Shown here: positions 24,944-36,119 of the stretch, piece after piece
Layout of the letters: each line of letters opens with the position of its first letter
Position numbering within the stretch: the stretch's first letter is position 1
DNA from: Epiperipatus broadwayi
Lineage: Eukaryota; Onychophora; Udeonychophora; Euonychophora; Peripatidae
Length of the DNA stretch: 64,000 bases
Reading direction: 5' to 3'
Assembly (NCBI GenBank): GCA_028023455.1
Contig: JAQFVV010000018.1
Coordinates: 3,497,800 to 3,561,799, forward strand
Translations under genes and position numbers: made by a program
Notes under the pieces: generated by a model
Databases searched by the model: none
What the model was told of the DNA's origin: nothing
Seen by the model: the letters and a program-made list of their open reading frames with translations, nothing else

Positions 24944-27900
24944 TGTTACACAATAAATATGAGGTTGTTGTCTTGTTTAGCCACTTTACATCTGAAATAA
25001 AATTCATAGAATTTTTTTACTAATGGTGTAAAGTTACATTTCTGGGTTTAAAAGTTGTTGACACATACATATAGCAGAAGGAATTGGGATGATTACAACA
25101 GTTTCTTATTATGACAGAATACCAATGTAAAATTAACAAAAATAATATTTAAAAAAAGAAAAAAATGTGTGCTAATTATTAAATACCGTGGTTCTCATAA
25201 CTAAACTAGGCTCTTTTCTGAATATGTCTTAAATGTGTTTCAATTGAAACTGCTATGACTAAATTTACTCTGCCAGTATTTTTTTAAATCCAACTATTTA
25301 ACGGAATAAATTATATTCATTTATAAAAAAGTTTCTGCATAATATTAATACATTATTAATTTTTTATTTTATGATTATGGTTATGAAATAAAATTAAGTC
25401 TGACAAAAAAAAAAAGTTATTATATTGGATTTCATATGAAAAAATTTATTTAGAATACATATTAAAATTTATTGAAACAATTGTTGGGATTACCAATGTA
25501 ATTATTAAATGCCTATATATGGATTTATTATTTATCCTTTTATACAGAATGTTGGATTGTTAATTTTTTTTTTTTCATACTTTATTATGTAGTAGTTCCC
25601 ATATAAGTTTTTCACTATAATACTCCTATTTTTAGATCATGAATGCATGTGTTTTACAATAATATATACTAGTATGATTATAGCATTCAAGTACACATCT
25701 GGTGATTTTCCAAATATGTAAGCTAAAAAATATATTTTGTTTAATATTTTTGTATTAACCTATATCTATTGCTTGTGATAAAAAGAATATTCAAATAAAA
25801 AATTAAAATTCTTATTTAAACAAATGTATTTTCAAAATTTTTTGTATTTTTTTTTTTTTTTGATTTTATATTTACAAAATTAAAAATATATTTTTTAGAT
25901 CTAATTCAACAGATTTATTATTTTCATTTGTTAATAATAATATAAGGCTTATAAGCACTACTTATAAAATGTTCTTTATAAATATATCTTAATTAAACTC
26001 GTTATTGGAAGTGTACGATTTCATTTAGAGATCAGATCCTATATTTACTAAAATGATAAATTGATTTATATAAGTCTGATATTCATAAGTATACAATTAG
26101 TAAATACAATTTAGTATGGTTTATTATTTGTTGAGGGCAATATATTTATAGTCAAATTGCAGGTCTCTTCTTACTTGTCTTAGTTTAAATGAGAAGTTAA
26201 AAGTGATTAAATTGAGTGTAAATCATAAGATAGTTTTTTTTCTTTTTTGTCTAGAATTAGAATGATCATATATGTTTATGAGGGCTAATGATAGAATGGT
26301 TAATAAAATATGAATAATTAGTTAAATATAAAACTGTTACTAAAATAATGTTAAGTTAAAGAAACTTTTGATCTAATCTATTTAATTGTGGGTTTGTTAC
26401 TATATGCATTTGTGAGTGGAAAAAAAAGACCTAAGCCTTTTGCCACTGAATTTCATTTAATAATAAGATTTCAAGTAATAATAGTAACATGTGGATTTGT
26501 TATCATATATAGAGTAAAGACCTAAATTATTTATCAATGAATTTTAATTAATAGCAGGGCTTTCATCCCATTTGCTGCTATTAATGTTAGATAATGATGT
26601 ATATTGTTTTGTATTAGTTAAAATTGATAAATGGATAATATTGTTTCTTATTATTTGACTTTATTTCACACTTAATTCATTTCTTATTCAGTGTTATTAA
26701 AGTCCATATATTTTGAATATGCCATTGAAAATAATTATATGACTGTGCAGGATGTGTAAATTTTTAGATCTTAATGATAAATTCACTTTGAAAAAAAAAA
26801 AATGATAGTAGCTAATATATCTGCAATAGTTAATTGGATATTTGTATTTAAATGCAGATATTCAAAAACCATAATTGTGAACTCTTGTTCAAATGTCATA
26901 CTTTGGTTGGCTATCTTTTTTTTTTCTGAACTCGTGCATTCTTGATTTAACTTTCATTTCATTTTCCTATCTTTTCCAGTTTCATCATTCTCTCCAGCAG
27001 TAAAGTTTGTGTAGACTATTGTGGATTACTATATGCCCCAGACATTTAATTCTTTTAATTATTTTCAAAAACATTTCTAATGTTTACCATTTTCATTATT
27101 TCACAAACTCTGTAGAAATAAAAACATGCAAGTTGTATCATTAATTATTTATCGCATGATTTTTTCAATTTTGAAAGCTCTTTGAAAGAAATATCAAAAA
27201 GAGATAAAAAGCAATTATAAAATTATACTTTTATTATGTTTTGTCTTATTTAAAAAGTGCCAGTTTTTAAAATTATAAGAAAAATATTTCTATCTGAATC
27301 AAAATTAATTAAAACTAAATCTGTGAATTGTGAGAATATTTGCAGTATCAGAGTCCTTGGCAAAATATTTACAGAAGTGTTGTCTAGAAATGTGCTGCTT
27401 CATTAAATATTCTGGAACTTCAACAAGATATTGTCTATAAAAAATAATAATATAATTATATATATTTATTTATATTTGTTTTGAGTTTATATATAACTGT
27501 TTCAGTGGGAAAAAATAATTAATACTAGTTTTTAAAAGTTGCAATGATATTTCCTTACATTGAAACCAATGAGACTACCCAATTATGTTTCAAAGAGAAT
27601 GAAGTATAACCTAGACTGAAAATTAGTAAATTCTGAGATTGTTTTGACAGATAATAACTTGGTTGAGAATAACTTGTTGGGAGAATTTACATGAAGATAT
27701 GTCAAAGGTAGGAAAAAATGATCTAATATTAAGTTTGACAGTATTAATAAATTAAAACTGTAATTTTAGCTTTAGTTGAAGGAGTTGTACAGATACTGAA
27801 ATGTTTATTGTTACAACTTCTGTATGTCACATTTCTTTCGTACTATGTAAATTTTCATATGAGTGAAAATATACCAAGGAAGTAATTAGATTTCACAATT

Positions 27901-28177
27901 AAAATGTCCTTAAAAATTTCCCCAAATATTTTCTAGGAAAATTATGAGTATGCCTTTTTAAAATATTGTTAAGTTTTTTTTCAGGTTTTTTTTTTTTTTG
28001 TCTATTTTGGTAATGTTTTTTTTGTCATGAGAAAATTACACAGAATAGAGTTTCTCTTCAATCTTTCTCAAAAATAAAATGGGAATTTAAACATAGACAG
28101 ATTCTAGATAGAAATGATGGAGAATGCTTTTTGATGTTTGTCTGAAGATTTTGATGATGGCATTTTAGTTGTACTTA

Positions 28178-28629
28178 TATGTTGGACTATTTCCATAATC
28201 TAATATATTGAATGTTTTTAGAAAAAAAATTAATTATTTAAAACAATTACATACAATTGTTAGTAATAGCACACACTTTAGTATATACACAATGTTTCGA
28301 GTGGTAATATTCTCTTCTTCAGATGTTGCTGGCCTGACCAGTGATAGTATTAGCATGGGAATCAAGCCTGGACCTATTTAGATTTTTGAATATTGAATTT
28401 TAAGATTAAAGGGATTACTTTAAAATTCAATATTGAAGAATCTAAAAGTCCTAAGTTCATTACTGTTACTGGTCAGGCTAGCAATATCTGAAGAAGTAAG
28501 GATAATATTACTACTTTAAATGTTGTTATTACCAACAGTTGATTATAATTGGAAAATTTAAATAAAGTTTAAAAATTTTTCTAAAGACATTCAATATTTA
28601 ATATTAGATGATGGAAGTAATCCAACATA
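28178..28629. repeat. Fold-back element, 452 bp
   Basis: The arms 28178-28403 and 28420-28629 are inverted copies around a spacer of about 16 bp, diverged by scattered substitutions and indels. Inner arms meet at TATTGAATTTTAA. The left arm holds a minus-strand hammerhead-like core. No ORF. Probably the same broad class as the 10.4 and 23.7 kb elements. Confidence 0.7.
28280..28340 (-). ncRNA. Hammerhead-like motif, weak (28.3 kb)
   Basis: CTGAAGA (28316-28322, minus) fits the CTGANGA consensus. A three-pair stem II (GAG/CTC) with a ten-base loop and GAAAC (28294-28298) follow. A cleavage triplet GTA can be placed, but stem I pairs poorly. The right-arm copy near 28490 lacks the G of GAAA. 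Probably a decayed ribozyme. Confidence 0.35.
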
Positions 28630-29129
28630 TATATAATTACAATGTTTTTGATATTTTGCTTTATGGAAAAATGATTTAATCCTTTTTCATAGAGTTATAG
28701 TCTCTACAAAGATGATCCAATTATTGTAGGTAAGATGTTGTTTTGATAAGTCCAATCTTTTGTCAAAAAATCAGAAATCTGCAATTATAAGTGAGAACAC
28801 TTGAGTTCAAAATCTTTAATCATTTAAAAAATTTAAGATTAGCTTGATAACTAGTGTTATGATGAATGCTGGATGGTTGTTATGTTTATAAACCAAGACA
28901 ACTAATTCAGTAGTTTAAAACAAATCTCTGATCTATTTACATTACTATGATTCTGGAGTGATATAGATATTGCTTTTAGCAAGAGAAATGTCATATATTC
29001 AAAGTACTAATAAATCATGAGAAGAGAGAATTAATTATTCGTTGATATGATTGAATTTCCCATTGATTGATTACTACTCATTGAAAGTTATAAATTAAGT
29101 GGGAATCTTAAATAAGTAAATCAATAAAT

Positions 29130-30115
29130 ATTGTTAATCAATTTAATGTCTTAGTATCTGCCAAAGAACTTCTTGACAAATTAATTTTTGTAGACGATGA
29201 GCTCCTATAACAGATATTTGCAAAAATCTTGAATAGGAAACCATCACTCTGAAAATCAATATGAGATGCAGAGAATGACTGTGGAAAAAGTTTGCTATTA
29301 ATTAAAAGGGGACAGATACTTCTTTCCACTTTTTGAGATCTTAAAAGGATTGAGCAGTAAACTTTATTAATGACCATTTCATACATTTTTTGTTGTTGTA
29401 ACTGATAATTTTATGTGATTGATTATTAATGAGCTACTCATCTACATACTTTAGCTATCATTATGTTTATTGGTTTGTACCTTATAATTTAAGTTCAATA
29501 AATACCATGATTTGTCTTCTCATTTACATGTTAGTTCTTAATTGAATTATCAATTAAATTTTCTTGCAGACAGTATGAACATGTGTATAATGATTATTCT
29601 ACTTTTATATTTGTAGAATTAAATTATTGCTCTTATTACCAGTAAGTTTTAAAATCATCAACCAAAAATAATAATTGGCAACTGAAAGCAGACAGTAATT
29701 AAGAATCTCCTAATTGCAGATTTAGACTGACATTTGATGATCTTTTATTTAGCTTTCTACAATTGTAGATCACTTTGAAATTAAAGAAAATTACATGAAT
29801 TAGAAAAACTGACTGGTATTAATGGAATTTTGTGAAGTTAGAAGAAAAAATGAGAATAATTAACTTGAAAAGTGGATGTGTACTTTACTATAAAGAGCAA
29901 ATATTGGAAATCATAAATAAAATGTGAGTCATTATGAATAAAAACTGAAGAACAGTAATGTGGAGATTGATGGTATATTAAAGAGTGTGATAAGTTATTC
30001 AATTTAATGTAAGATATCAAATGCAGATAAATTATGTATCTCACCAAGTTCTTGGGATAAAGAAAAAGAGGATTTTTATTTTGATGTACACAATTCCTTT
30101 TGATCAAACCAAACA
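29130..30115 (+). mobile_element. RTE-like LINE copy, 5' region and endonuclease start, decayed
   Basis: From about 29290 the sequence matches the 5' region of the 61.4 kb copy (the block around GTTTGCTATTAA). From 29720 it matches the endonuclease coding region through the segment corresponding to 61900-62330, for example TTTGTGAAGTTAGAAGAAA and ATTGATGGTATAT. Stops and frameshifts are throughout. It extends some 150 bp further 5' than the 61 kb copy, so it may hold more of the original 5' UTR. Similarity stops near 30115. Confidence 0.7.
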
Positions 30116-30119
30116 TATT

Positions 30120-30749
30120 AAAATTTTTATAGTAAACTAAGAGGACACAGTCCCTCTGTCACCTTTGGTCCCCCCCCCCCCAGGATCGCTCCATTTACCC
30201 ATACCCTTTCAGCAGAGCTTATTGAATATTTATTTCTAACACTTCTTTCCATACAATATATACATAGTATTTTTGTAATTCCAATGGAATATATTACATT
30301 CAAGTTGGATTACATTAGAAAAGAATGACACCAAATATATATGTAGAATTTAAAATTTCCCTGATATAATGCATTATATAAAATCACTTATAATTTTTTG
30401 CAAAATGTAGTAGAATTGCCAAAGAAAAGAAGTATTAAAATAATGCAATAATAAAGAGTATGTTATCAATGCTTTTAAATAATTTTTTTCAAAAGGCAAA
30501 AAAAAAAAAACACTGAAAGATTCAAATATCCTAATCTTTTCTCAACTTTCAATCTCAGAAATAAAGACTAGAAGAACATTTAATTTAAAGAAATCCCCCC
30601 TCCCAAAAAAAAATCTATAAGTTGCATTCATATATTTTAACAAAAACTATAAAATTACTTACAAAATAAATTTTATTTTTCTTGTGTTAAATAAGACCAT
30701 ATTTTTATTTTGTAAAATGTAACTTCTTACTCTTTATTGTTAAATGAAT
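30120..30749. other. Non-coding stretch with C homopolymer
   Basis: It contains an uninterrupted C-run at about 30169-30181 preceded by CACAGTCCCTCTGTCACC, possibly the end of a decayed repeat. Nothing else supportable was found. Confidence 0.4.
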
Positions 30750-30974
30750 CAATAATAACCCATAAAGGGTTATTTAAAATGAATTGACTACCCTTTGGTA
30801 TATTGGTCATCCCGACTATTTTTCAGAGAATCATGGATCAACTAACTGCTGGAATACTGGGTATGATACCATACTTTGGCTCCAGAACAACTCTGGAGGG
30901 CCACCAAAGAACTCCTAGATAAATTCAAAGCCTCTGGATTTGAGGCCAAAGAGTTTCAATCTTTGTGATAGAAA

Positions 30975-31605
30975 ATGAATGCTAGTGGCATTTACCCAAC
31001 TCAAAAGAAGGTGTTGGCAATAAAGAAGACCAAAACACCAGAAAATAAGAAGGAACTTTCAGTCCTTTTTAGGACTGCTAAACTATTAATGAAGGTTTCT
31101 TATACCATAAAACTATGGCTGCTGAACCACTATACAGGCTACTGGACAAAAAAGCAGCCTGGAAATGGGACAGTAAGCATGACAAAGCATTTAATATCTA
31201 AAGAATTTAATATCAGATACTGCAGTGCTGGCACATTTCAACGTGGAAAAGATGCTTGTGATGACTTGTGACATATCACCTGTAGGAACGGGGGTAATAT
31301 TGTCCCATAGGAATAATGATGGAGCACCCAGGCCTATTGCTTTTACATCAAAGTGCCTCTCTAGAGCTGAGAAAAATTATGCTCAAATAGATAGAGAGGC
31401 CCTGGCTTTGATCAATGGCATCAAAAAGTTCCACGACCACCTATATGGCAGACCATTATACTTCAAACAGATCATAAACCCCTCATGGGGATCTTTGTGT
31501 CTGATAAGGGAATCCCACAGCATGCCTCATCATGAATGCTGTGATGGTTCAATTTCCTATCAGCCTATATACTTCAAACAGCTCATAAACCCGTCATTTG
31601 TCTGA
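30975..31605 (+). pseudogene. Gypsy RT C-terminus and RNase H, broken
   Basis: Two overlapping frames. The first (30975-31271) reads GIYPTQKKVLAIKKTKTPEN, the conserved RT connection just before RNase H. The second (31225-31605) reads DISPVGTGVILS then PIAFTSKCLSRAEKNYAQID and REALALINGIKKFHDHLYGR, an RNase H domain with the expected Asp and Glu (in REAL). RNase H removes the RNA strand during cDNA synthesis. The YxDD region upstream is garbled, so the polymerase is dead. Confidence 0.8.
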
Positions 31606-31643
31606 TAAGGGAATGCCACAGCATGCCTCATCATGAATGCTGT
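31458..31643 (+). repeat. Tandem duplication inside the gypsy RNase H region
   Basis: About 85 bp at 31458-31542 (from ATACTTCAAACAG to GAATGCTGT) recurs at 31569-31643 with a small internal deletion. It is a local duplication in the dead element, not part of a normal RNase H. Confidence 0.8.
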
Positions 31644-31999
31644 CCTATCAGCTTATGACTTTACCCTTCAATATATCGAGGGAAAACATATCCCTCACAT
31701 AGATGCAGTAAGCTGACTGCCTTCAGAAGTCGCAGACAGTTTAACATCATCATGCTAATCAATTAACATGATTGATCTAGACCCAATCATACCACTGAAC
31801 AGCAAGTCAGTGGTAGGGTGGACTAACAATGATCCAGGATTCCAAAAGCTACAAAAATGGGTCCAACAGATTTAGTCTAATAAAAAAACCAATTGAGTTA
31901 CACTTAGCCTACTGGCTGCATAGGTTGGATCTCTCAACTGAGCGTGGCTGCATTATTTAGGGATCCAGAATTGTAATTCCCCCAGCTGGATGTTACCAG

Positions 32000-32498
32000 G
32001 TGCTCAGTTTGTTGCATTATGGATGCCCAGGGATAATCTGGATGAAGATGCTCGGAAGATGGTGGCCTACCTTAAATGCTGACATCGAAGCCAAAGTCCG
32101 CCACTTCTGGCAGTGCAAAATGAATCAGAAAATGCCAGCAAAAGACAAAAGAGTCCAGTGGCCCAAACCTGAAGGGCTCTGGTCTAGACTCCATCTGGAC
32201 TATGCTGATTCATGGAAAGGCAGACTGCTGTTAGTAATGCCACATGGTCTTCCTAAAACACTAGTGACTGACAATGGCACAGCTTTTTTCAGCTGGTGCA
32301 TTCAAAGCTTTCTGCATTAATAACATTGAACTTATGAACAGCCCTCCATTCCACCCTGAAAGTAATGGTCATGTGGAAAGATTGGTACAAGTTGCTAAGA
32401 AGCTGATAACAAAAATGGATATGGGAAGCTGGAACACCAAAATTACCAGGATTCTGCTAGTACAGCACTCCACGCTGAGCACAGCAACAGAGAACTAG
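32000..32498 (+). pseudogene. Gypsy integrase, broken
   Basis: The first frame (32000-32320) has an HHCC zinc-binding start (LLHYGCPG ... HFWQCKMNQ), then the first catalytic Asp region (LHLDYADSWKGR) joined almost directly to GLPKTLVTDNGTAF, the second Asp. About 35-45 residues usually found between these are missing, so there is an internal deletion. A one-base shift in the T-run near 32282-32288 moves the rest to the second frame (32274-32498), which has the SNGHVER block with the catalytic Glu. Inactive by these breaks. Confidence 0.8.
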
Positions 32499-32978
32499 AA
32501 GAACTGTTTGTTATTCAACAGACCCTTAAGAACTATCCTATCAAACCTGAAGCCTGATGCCAAACTTGAACGAGAAGAGACAAACAAAATAAAAACTTCA
32601 AATAGGTACATAAATACTATGCCACATGTACTACGGGTCCACAAAATGGATACCAGCAGTGGTGACTGAACTAAAGAGTCTCTATACTATCGTTGTGTAA
32701 ACAGAAGATGGTCATCAACATCATTGCCATTTCAACCATCTAAGACTCAATAACACAACAGAAGCTGACAAAAGCAGTAACCTTCCTGGGACAAGTACAT
32801 CAAACAGGAAAGATAGACATCAAAGTCAAGGCGGCAGCAAACATCCAAGGACAAGTTCATCAAGCAAAGAAGAAATCAAGAAAGCGATGAACGGAAGTCA
32901 CCAACAAAGTGGCCAATATATCATCCAGCACATCTCAATGATTACATTCTCAGGGCCAATTTTAGCCAGGGGGAGGGA

Positions 32979-33527
32979 TGTCATATCTGACCTTGCCTTT
33001 AAAAGTGGCCTATTCCAGATTCCTTGCATGATTGGCTAGCACCCGGTCGCTACCCAATAGAGATAAATCCTTCATTGGGATATGCGTACCTAATCTGAGT
33101 GTTTCCAGTAATGTAAGGGATCTGCCATTAAATAATCAGCCTTTTTGGAGGCAAGGCAGAGAGCAATTACTTCTGTCAAACTGAACAACTCAACATGCTC
33201 TCCAATAAACCCTCTGCTGTCCACGCAGTGAGGCAGGTCCATCTAAGGACTGGAAACTGCTATGTCCACAGCTGAATCAAGGCAAGCTGTACTGCATAGC
33301 CAGAAGGGTCATACTTGAACTCATGAGGCAGGCTACTTATATAGCTAGAAGTGAGTTCCATTACTCGGCATGACTATCTCAACATTAAATTGCATCGACC
33401 ATATTTGTTTTATTAACTAACATGTGTGTACATTTTTGTCACTAATAAATTATACATGTTAATTGTTGAATAGTGTCATCATTTGTCTGTTGGTTTGGAA
33501 CCGAACCTGTAAATTTAGCGAAATACA
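32979..33527 (+). repeat. Gypsy 3' LTR
   Basis: Directly after a purine tract (GGGGGAGGGA) the LTR begins TGTCATATCTGACC and most likely ends GAAATACA, giving 549 bp with TG...CA ends. It contains an AATAAA polyadenylation signal at about 33445. No second LTR was seen, so the exact end is inferred from the TG/CA rule. Confidence 0.6.
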
Positions 33528-34433
33528 ACTGTATTTTTTACTATAGATGCTCTGTTTCTGCAAAGTTTAACAAATTTATTCCTTTTTTTATAATGGTATC
33601 AAATAAAATTTTTTTAGTCCATTATTAACAGATTTCATAAACAACATCATTTGGTTCTATTTCCATATCACTTATAATTTTATATATATCACTTATAATT
33701 TTATATATATAGGGAGAAAAAAATTTAATGCTAGAATTGAAAAATAATTGAAAGGAGAATGTGTTATAAGTAAATTTGAATATATAGAAATTAGATATGA
33801 GGTAAGACTTAGGAAAACTGGCAGAAAATCTGCATATAATGAATTTAAAAAAAAAAAAATTGCTGCAGAATCCAATTATATTTTCATTAACAGAAAAGAT
33901 GATTTTTCAACATTAATGTGCTTAGTAGATTCTTTACAGGAGTGATCATTGATAAATAAAATATGTGTTGATGTAAAACTGAAGAAATAGAAGTTATTAA
34001 CGAAGACAGTATAATTTTAAACCATTAACAGGCTTCAATAATAAATTAGATCTAAATGAACTCAATAAAAGGATAATTGATACTTACTAAGGTCAATTTC
34101 CATATTTGATATAAAAAAATATATTCACCAATAAGTTTTGAATTGGGACAAAGTATTTGTATGAAGAAAAGAAGGAATATAAAAATATTTAAAAAATTAC
34201 TCATTTAGTAGAATTGAATATCATAAATTTTTTAAAATTATACAAAAAGATTTCAGTGATCATTTAATGTAATATAAGTGTGAATTGGCAAGAAAAGCTG
34301 TAGAAAAGAATCAGTCTCGATATTATAACATAATGTCTTGATGTTGGAAGGAAAATTATTTCAGCAATAATAAAATATTATTATTGAAAAAAGGGACAAT
34401 CTCATGAAGAATATGGAAGAGTTCTTCTACACA

Positions 34434-34487
34434 GAACTATATAATAACAAAGAACAAGAAGAACTATATAATAATAAAGAACAAGAA
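34434..34487 (+). repeat. 27-bp tandem duplication in LINE
   Basis: A unit starting GAACTATATAATAAC and ending AACAAGAA occurs twice back to back with one substitution. Confidence 0.8.
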
Positions 34488-34700
34488 TACAAAGTAGTCA
34501 TGGTAGTTCAACATCTTACTTACCAAGTATTTTAAATGAACAAGTGAAGAGCAGAAAAGTTGCAGAAAAATTTGGAATTATTGATGTCTTAAAAAGAGCA
34601 AATGAAGATACACAGAAAATTTTGATAAAGTTATATATATTAAATGTCTAAATGATAAAGAATTCTGAATATTGATATTTAAGAAAATTGAAAGAAAAGG

Positions 34701-34755
34701 TATTAGAAATTCCATGACCATCTACTCGTGTATTAGAAATTACATGACCATCTAC
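34701..34755 (+). repeat. 30-bp tandem duplication in LINE
   Basis: A unit starting TATTAGAAATTCCATGACCA occurs at 34701-34730 and again, truncated and with one change, at 34731-34755. Confidence 0.8.
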
Positions 34756-34988
34756 CTAATTCATCTTCAGAGAATTTTGGAATCAAGTCAATGAAAAGAA
34801 CATATTGGATTTAAAAATAGCATTGGTAATAAATCATATTCAAGAAATAACAGAAGTTATAGGAATGAACAATATATTATGAAAAGAGATTTGTCTATAT
34901 GTATTTTCGTGATGGCTAAATGTTTGGAACATCAAGATTATCTAATGAAAAATATTTATCAAAATGCAACATTAATGATTATATTATA

Positions 34989-35160
34989 CCATTAGACATT
35001 ACTTACATAAGCTGTTTACACAGATGCAAAACTCCCATACAGTAGCGCCTCTCAGTACAAATCAAAATGAATAGGAGCTAGATAGGAATTTTATGTGCAA
35101 ACCTTCCTGCATCCATTGATTACTCTGGCAGTGCTACTGTATGGAGAGTCTTGCCTCTGT
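34989..35160. mobile_element. Terminal-inverted-repeat retroposon derivative in LINE
   Basis: Inverted ends (35019-35046 and 35133-35161, core CATACAGTAGC/GCTACTGTATG) flank a short centre. The right half, including TTTTATGTGCAAACCTTC and ATTGATTACTCTGG, matches the outer end of the 59 kb fold-back arm. Imperfect copies of GATTATATTAT/GATTATACTAC flank the insertion as a likely target duplication. It lacks the hammerhead segment and appears to be an internally deleted family member. Confidence 0.65.
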
Positions 35161-35252
35161 GATTATACTACATGATAATAGTAAGAATTAGCATCTTTAA
35201 GTTATATAAAATGATTCCATATCCCCAAAATTTTACAGTAACTTTAGAAGAA

Positions 35253-35279
35253 ATGGTAATCATGTGATGTTTAGTGGTT
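35253..35279. mobile_element. 27-bp micro-insertion with 14-bp target duplication
   Basis: TAACTTTAGAAGAA occurs at 35239-35252 and 35280-35293, flanking 27 bases that contain ATGGTAATCATGTGATG. The same block ends the 53 kb copy and, inverted, starts the 59 kb copy of the hammerhead-bearing family. The 61 kb LINE copy lacks the insert at this position. The simplest reading is an extremely truncated retroposition event. Confidence 0.65.
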
Positions 35280-36034
35280 TAACTTTAGAAGAAGTATGTG
35301 ATTAAAATGAAAAGCTATATTAATAAAAATAATAGATTATTTAAGTCATTGAAATTTTGGAGATGATTTGCTTATTTTTGCAAGAATTATCAGCTGAAAT
35401 CAAAAGAGAATTAAAAATCAATGTTTCTAAAAAGACTAAAGCAATGTTGAATGACTTTTCAAATAAAAAGCAAATAAAGATTGGTAATCATAAATTAGAA
35501 ATCAGCAATTAATTAATACAAATGGAAGCATAAAAATCAAACTTGGAATACATTTGATAAAAATAATAAATTTTGAAAGAAAATATTTCAATATATTTGA
35601 AAAGGAAAATTATATAATAAATATATCTCACATCTGAGACTTGGATGATTAACTGAAGACAACAATGACAGAATGAAAGCTAAATACATGGTTGAAAAAA
35701 AAAAGTAGGTATCATTAAAATAATATCTGAAATGTGGGTTGGATGTTATTAGAAGTGATGACATTAATAATTACCTAAGATTTTAAACTGGATCCCAAAA
35801 GATTGTAAAAGAGTTAGAAGGACATGTGAGATGGATAGATAGGAAAGTATGGATTGAAGAAACTTGAAAAATTGGAAAGACATTCATCTGGCAGTGGATC
35901 ATAAAATAATTGAAAATAATATCACAGATGATGCTTTATTAAATACAAACTTAAAAGATAATTGAATTTAAAGTAAACAAGATTTGCAAATAAAGATTTT
36001 AATTGAAAAAAATAAGCTGAAGAATCTCAAAGTT

Positions 36035-36119
36035 TTTTTTTTTCATATGTCATAGCATCGGCCGGGACGTGAACCCACAACTGTCTGCAACCGATACCTC
36101 TCGGCTAACAACGCAAGAC
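36035..36119 (-). mobile_element. tRNA-derived SINE or retroposed tRNA-like sequence
   Basis: An 85-bp insertion is bracketed by a perfect 14-bp duplication, AGAATCTCAAAGTT, at 36021-36034 and 36120-36133. On the minus strand it has TAGCCGAGAGG (A box), a pairing D-arm (CCGA/TCGG), GGGTTCACGTCCC (B box with a T-arm) and ends in an A-run. It is markedly GC-richer than its surroundings. The anticodon arm is not clean, so a functional tRNA gene is unlikely. Tail plus target duplication indicate LINE-mediated insertion. Confidence 0.8.

Larger units (their letters stand above)
30750..33527 (+). mobile_element. Ty3/gypsy retrotransposon remnant, RT to 3' LTR
   Basis: Reading left to right: reverse transcriptase remnants from about 30758 (KGLFKMN then LPFG, FQRIMDQLTAGI), RNase H (31225-31605), integrase (32000-32498), a polypurine tract (about 32967-32978) and a 3' LTR. 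The 5' half of the element is missing. Several stops, frameshifts, an internal tandem duplication and an integrase deletion make it inactive. It is clearly richer in G+C than the intron around it. It is a different lineage from the gypsy at the left edge. Confidence 0.85.
33700..35990 (+). mobile_element. RTE-like LINE copy, mid-endonuclease to 3' end, decayed
   Basis: It aligns with the 61 kb copy from the second half of the endonuclease (ESNYIFINRKDDF near 33880) through the RT. It then runs beyond the point where the other plus copy leaves the window, to the 3' region (CTGGATCCCAAAAGATTG near 35790, also seen inverted at about 3020). It therefore supplies 3' sequence missing from the right-edge copy. 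Heavily mutated, with two local tandem duplications and two retroposon insertions. Confidence 0.7.

Noticed and set aside
32330-33945. 33693-33945 frames on both strands as genes
   Set aside because: They fall in a decayed LINE endonuclease segment; the plus frame shows only a corrupted endonuclease motif.
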